DNA of 64,000 nucleotides from Paragorgia papillata (taxonomy: Eukaryota > Cnidaria > Anthozoa > Scleralcyonacea > Coralliidae), in the NCBI GenBank assembly GCA_035771165.1, contig JAWNZC010000001.1, forward strand, positions 3,405,001 to 3,469,000, read 5' to 3'. The notes under the pieces are model-generated. The model was not told where the DNA came from and did not search any database. It saw nothing but the letters and a program-made list of their open reading frames with translations. Shown here piece after piece: positions 24,371-30,300 of this stretch (the stretch's first letter is position 1; each line of letters begins with the position of its first letter). Made by a program: the position numbers and the translations under genes.

Positions 24371-27300
24371 ATCATCATCATTATCATCATCATCATCATC
24401 ATCATATCATCATCAACAACAACATTACCATCAACAACAATATTATCATCATCAGTCGTCATCATCATCATCATCATCATCGTCACCATCATCATCATCA
24501 TCATCGTGCATCATCATCGAGGTCGAAGCTTCTAAAATTTTAGTATTGTAACTACCTGACTCTCCCTTCACCCTTATTTTGTGTAGGTTGGACGACGTTA
24601 TTACTTGCCGCACATAAAAATAACGTGGAGGTTGTCAAACTTCTTTGTGAGTCGCAGGCAGACGTAAATAAGCGATGTGAAGATGGTAGAACTGCTATGT
24701 CTGTAGCAGTCAAGACAGGTGAGAAATTACCTATGTTATAAATTTACGAATCATAAGACGAAGAACTAAATAGTGGATAAAATATGTAACATACTAAGCA
24801 TAACGCCTCGGAAGATTCAAGTCAAGGCTATTTCAAATCCACTGAAGCGCCTGGTTATAAATCCATGTCCAAAACTTGACGTAGCATACATAATTTGGAC
24901 AAGTTCAAATTTTGATGTTGCCTCTTTAAATGACTACAGGAAGCGAGTAGATATCTACTGTACTTAGCTCTGAAAATTTCAGACAACAAAGAAGGAGGGA
25001 TAGGCTTTCGGCGTGATATAAAAATTTACTTCTTGTACCATAATTAAAGAAGGTGCACCTCATAAATGGATGGGGGCATTTTTTTTGGGACACCCTGTAT
25101 TTGCTGTTGCCGTATTTCCAGTGGTAACAGTAAATTGCCACCTGACAATTGTTTTACGGCTTTTCCGACTCCCTCAGTGAACTCCTACTACTCTTAAGCC
25201 CGCAGGATACACTGGACCTGGAGTACCAGTATGGCCGCCAGTGGCTTCAAAATGTTTACTGCTGACCATAAGGGATGAACAATCCAGTTGTATAGAGATC
25301 AGTGGCTCACACTTGGTTAATAAGTCTTTATTATTATATGGCTGGGTTTGATTTCCGGTCCGTACGCAAAACGACGCACGCTGATTGGTTCCTGAGTCAA
25401 TACGCTTTTTTCTGGGCCTTGTAAGTTTGGCGCGAAAATGCCTGAATTGATTTGAATACAAATAAAAGAGTACTGGGTATCTTTATTTTGTTCCACACTT
25501 CTTTAAAGCTGTTTATCTAAAAACACGACAAATAAAAGCCGAACTGGTGTAAACAAGAAGGCCAAGAAACGACACGAAAAAATTAACAGGTAAGGTAAAC
25601 AGCATCTCCGAAGACGAAAACAACGCTCGAAACTTAAAAATAAAATTAACCAATAGCCATATAATAAATTCCTTATTAACCTCGTTTGCTCGGTCTGTAC
25701 AGGAAAGTATTTGCCCTCGGTTTTATCGCACAAACCTCAGGCAAATACTTTCCCGTACAGACCTCGCACTCGGTTAATAAGTCCTTAATATTCCTCTCAA
25801 CGATCATTTTTTTCTTTTTATCAACAGGTCAGAAAGACGTTCTTCTCTACTTAGTTTCCGAGGGAGCTAGTGTAAACATCGCTGACTTAAGTGGGAACAC
25901 TCCCCTGTCCTTGGCCATTAAAGATGGCCATCTTCATTTGGTTCGGATACTTCTCCATGCTGGCGCCAACCCGTATCACGAGCAGGGAGGTATCTCAGTG
26001 GCCGAAATGGGTATGAGTTCAGCCAATAAGAACATCGTCTATATTTTTGAACATCTTGATTTTCTAACGGCCATTCCCGACTGGGACAAAGACGCGCCGA
26101 AACAGAAACCAGCTCCCAAGTATAGCTTTTGTCGTGCACCAGTCAACTTCGACCCTTCACCGCCACCTAAGCAACAATTGGCTTTACAAGGACGGGAGAA
26201 AACAAATAAAAAGCTTTTAGATGCTGCGAAATATGGAAAATCTAACCAGGTTGATATTTGTAGAAAAAACTTACATTCTTTCTTTTGTTTTTGGCATCCG
26301 TTTATTCTCTACTTCCTTACTAACCTCGTTCCCAGGGCCTTGTCTCCGCTCCCCCGACCCCGCGCTGCGAAAAGCGGGGGCGGGGGAGCGGAGATAAGGC
26401 CCTAGGAACGAGGTTGCTTCCTTACTTCCTCCCTTCCTTTCTTTCTTCCTTCCCTCCTTCCTTCTTTCCTCTTTTCTTCCTTCCTTCCCTCCCTCCCTCC
26501 CTTCTTTCCTTCATACTTACCTTCCCTTCCTCCTTGCTTCTTAACATTTTTTAGTCTTGTCGCTTGTGAAACTATTAAATTCTTTTTAATCTAGGTAAAA
26601 GAAGCGCTTGCTGAAGGAGCTGATATTCGTTTTCATGACAACAAACTGAAGAGACCTCTCCAGCATGCTCAAGAGAAACTCACCCGAGCTCAGCAAGAGC
26701 CAGCTAGTCCTATTCTAGAAAAACGCAACCTTCAACTGGGCCAGATCAACGCCTTTACAGATATTGTGCAATTCCTGACTAACAAACTCAATGAGCAAAT
26801 ATGGAACGCCGTGCAAGGAGAAAGCCTGGAACGAGTTCAGACACTTCATGAATGTGGAGCTCCTCTAAACTGGTGCACACCTCAGCGACCTCTAGGTATG
26901 CTGGGAGGAATGTGTCATTCGCTCGCATTGTGCTTCTTTTTTATTTTATTTTGTTTTGTTTTGTTTTGTTTTGTTTTGCCTTGCCTTGCCTTGCCTGTGT
27001 TTTTGTTTTTGTCTTTGTCTTTGTCTTTTTGTCTTTGTCTTTTTGTCTTTTTGTCTTTTTGTCTTTTTGTCTTTTTGTCTTTTTGTCTTTTTGTCTTTTT
27101 GTTTCTTTGCCTTTGTTTTTGTTTTTGTTTTTGTCGTCGTCGTCGTCTGGCTTTGCCTTTGCGGCTTTGCCTTTGCGGCTTTGCCTTTGCGGCTTTGCCT
27201 TTGTCTTTGTCGTCTGTCTTTGTCGTTGCCTTTGTCGTCTGTCTTTGTCTTTGCCTTTGTCTTTGACTTTGTCGTCTGTCTTTGTCTTTGCCTTTGTTTT

Positions 27301-30300
27301 TGTTTTTGTTTTTGTTGTCTTTGTCTTTGTCTTTGTCTTTGTCTTTGTCTTTGTCTTTGTCTTTGTCTTTGTCTTTGTCTTTGTCTTTGTCTTTGTCTTT
27401 GCCTTGCCTTGGCCTCTTCTATTTCTTCTCTTTTTCCTTTTTTTTTTCTCTTTCTTTTTCTCTTTTGCTTCCCTTCCCTTCGATTCCCTTCTAGTTTCTT
27501 TTCTTTCCTTTTGTCTTGTTCTGTCTTGTGTTGGGTTTTTTTCTGTCCTTCTTTTCTTTCCTTTGCATCTTTTTATCTTACTTTTTGCATTTTCCCTCCT
27601 TGTATTTTAAGAACTAAAATCTAATGCTGTTCTTATGTGCTGCAATGGTTGAAAGAACTACAACAATAAATCGGTTTGTTTTCCTAGGTCTCCCTGGCCT
27701 TCTTGCGTCAAGTCAAGACAACCCAGACATTTTGTCCTACCTATTGGTCAACTGTGCGGAGAATGTCCCGGCCTTGCGAATAAGAGGTCTTCAAGGAGAA
27801 ACCGTCTTATCACTGGCTGAGAAAAGACGTTTCAGTAAAGTAGCGACTTGGGTTAGAGCCAAGATGGCCCACATGCTATGTGTAAGTCCTTATTTTCATA
27901 CTAGATAACACGATGAAAAGATGTAGACTATTATTATATTCACACTAGAAGTGAATAAGGTTTTTATTTTCACGAGGATAATATTGATCGGATAATAACG
28001 TTTTAGTTATTAAAACTTTTCACGGAGTCGTTTTTGCACTCATTTTTAGCGTTATTTGGACAGTTTTTAATGCAGTTGTATAATAATTAACAATTATTCA
28101 CAAAAGTGGAGGTGAATAGTGCTGGATATTCGCAAAGCCGCATAGCGGCGATGTGAATATCCCCACTATTCACCGACACTGAGGTGAATAATTGTTTTAG
28201 CATATACCTCGTAAATGAAATAAAAACATTCAACATTCTTATATTTTTCGATATTTTCATACAAAAGCAACAAGACACGGCCGCTAGCAACTTGGCGTAC
28301 TTGATATTTGTCGACAAAACAGTTTTTACAACTTTTGAATATATTAATGGCTAGAAAATTGTAAAGAAACATACCTGTGGACACTCTTCTACTTAATTTT
28401 GTTGACTTTTCTCGTTATTCTACTACATCAGCCTTGTTTATCAACAAAATCTCCTGCTTCGGTAAACAAAGCAAAACTGGCCGCCATTTTGTTTCCAGCA
28501 GGTGAATAGTGCAGGATATCCCGAGCTAGAGGAACCAATCAGATTGCGTGAAAATCACTATTCACCTGCGAGATATATGCTAATATATTTTAGTATAAAT
28601 ACACCGGTGATTATAGAAAATCACGCGCGCTGATTGGTCGAGCTACTTCGGATTAATTCTCGATAATCACCTACAGCGTTTATTCAAAATGGCCGCCAGC
28701 CAAGTTGTTGTCAATGCGACAGACGAGGAAATTAACAAATAATTAAAGAAAATGAGGAAATTAAAGAAAATGTTGTTCCTAAAAGTACGAAAATGTGTAT
28801 TTATACTAAAACAATTTTTCGCCTCAGGCTCAGTGAATATCCGTGAATAATAACCTCGACTTCGTCTCGGTTATTATACACCGATATTCACCTCGCCTTC
28901 GGCGAGTAATTGTTAATTATTATATTATATTACGTTACGTTACGTTACGTTTATATTTATATTTATATATTAAATATTATATATCATGAAATGAGATATG
29001 CATATTAAGATGGATTTGACATTGAATCTATCTAACTGTTTTCCTTGCAGCTGGCCATGTCCCACAAGGATGTTACAGCTTCCACACAGATTATATCACT
29101 AGGTGCCGCTCCCGAGCTGGCACGATCTGATGGTGAAACGCATTTGCATCAAGCAGTGGAGATTGGCGATTTGAATTTGGTTCGAATGCTGGCCAGAGCA
29201 GGTGCTGATGTTGGTGCAGACCATCAAGGACATTCGTTGGTTGATCTTTCGCGTGTGAAGGTAAGAAGTGTAAGAAGAAATATAAAAAGCAAAGCAAAAA
29301 GCGAACATTGTTCAAGTACATATTTTATCCTGCAGATACTACGGATTTATGTTGAGTGTTTCTGGACATCCGTTTGCGTTAATTGTTTAGCCAATAAAAC
29401 CACGGCGTTGCTATGGCAAAAATTAGACGTTTTCAAGGGACCCCTTCGAGTGTTGATGAATGAACAATAAAGGACGAGGGGCGAATCATCCTTGCAGTTA
29501 GTGGCCGAATTACGAAGGCCGTGTCGCGGCATATCAAAGGCGCTTCAGGCAGCCGCCATACGACACAGTTCAGACGGACCACGGATCACAGCTAAGATGT
29601 AGGTGTTGATTTTATGGAGGGAGGAAAACCGGAGAACTCGGCGAAAAACATTTGAAGCACAGGAAAGATCAACTACAACTCCATTCACATGAGTTCCAAG
29701 CTCGACAACGGGGTCATTTGCAAGCGGTCACCCATTCAAGTACTAGTGTACTAAGTTACTAACCTCGTCTAACCGGGCTTAACGTTTCTGTGTCCATGGG
29801 ATGTAGCATACGATTCCGTGAGTTGTAGCATTCGGTGTCTACAGGATGTAGCATACGATTCCGTGGGTTGTAGCATTCGGTGTCCACGGGATGTAGCATA
29901 CGATTCTGTGGGTTGTAGCATTCGGTGTCCACGGGATGTAGCATACGATTCCGTGGGCTAGCGTACGGTTTCCAGGAAATTATGGTGAGCTCGCTGGAAG
30001 AAACTTTTTTCCCTCTCCTGGCAGCCTTGTAGCTGAATGGGGCACCCTATTGTTAAAATAAAGTTTCAATAATTCAATTCAAATTCTTTCTTGCAACCCT
30101 AGGGTTTCATTCAGATCTCGCGATTCCTTACCAAGACCCTTCTCACCCAAAAGCTCTTCAGTGCCGCATCAGTTGGTAACCTGACCACTGTACAAGGACA
30201 CCATCTTGAAGGAGGAAATATTGATGCAGAGTCGTATCAAGGAATAACGCCATTAAAACTTGCAATCAATAGTGGAAATACAAAGGTACAGTGCAACCCT

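Noticed and set aside
24167..24551. Poly-Ile, poly-Ser and poly-Met frames
   Set aside because: Trinucleotide repeat in intron 6 of the ankyrin gene.
26766..27624. Frames of 166-252 codons continuing past exon 9
   Set aside because: Past the donor at 26896 they run through CTTTGT-type repeats; the exon ends at 26895.
29759..29944. Minus-strand frame with repeated MLHPVDTECYNPRNR
   Set aside because: By-product of a 45-bp minisatellite, short and without other coding signs.
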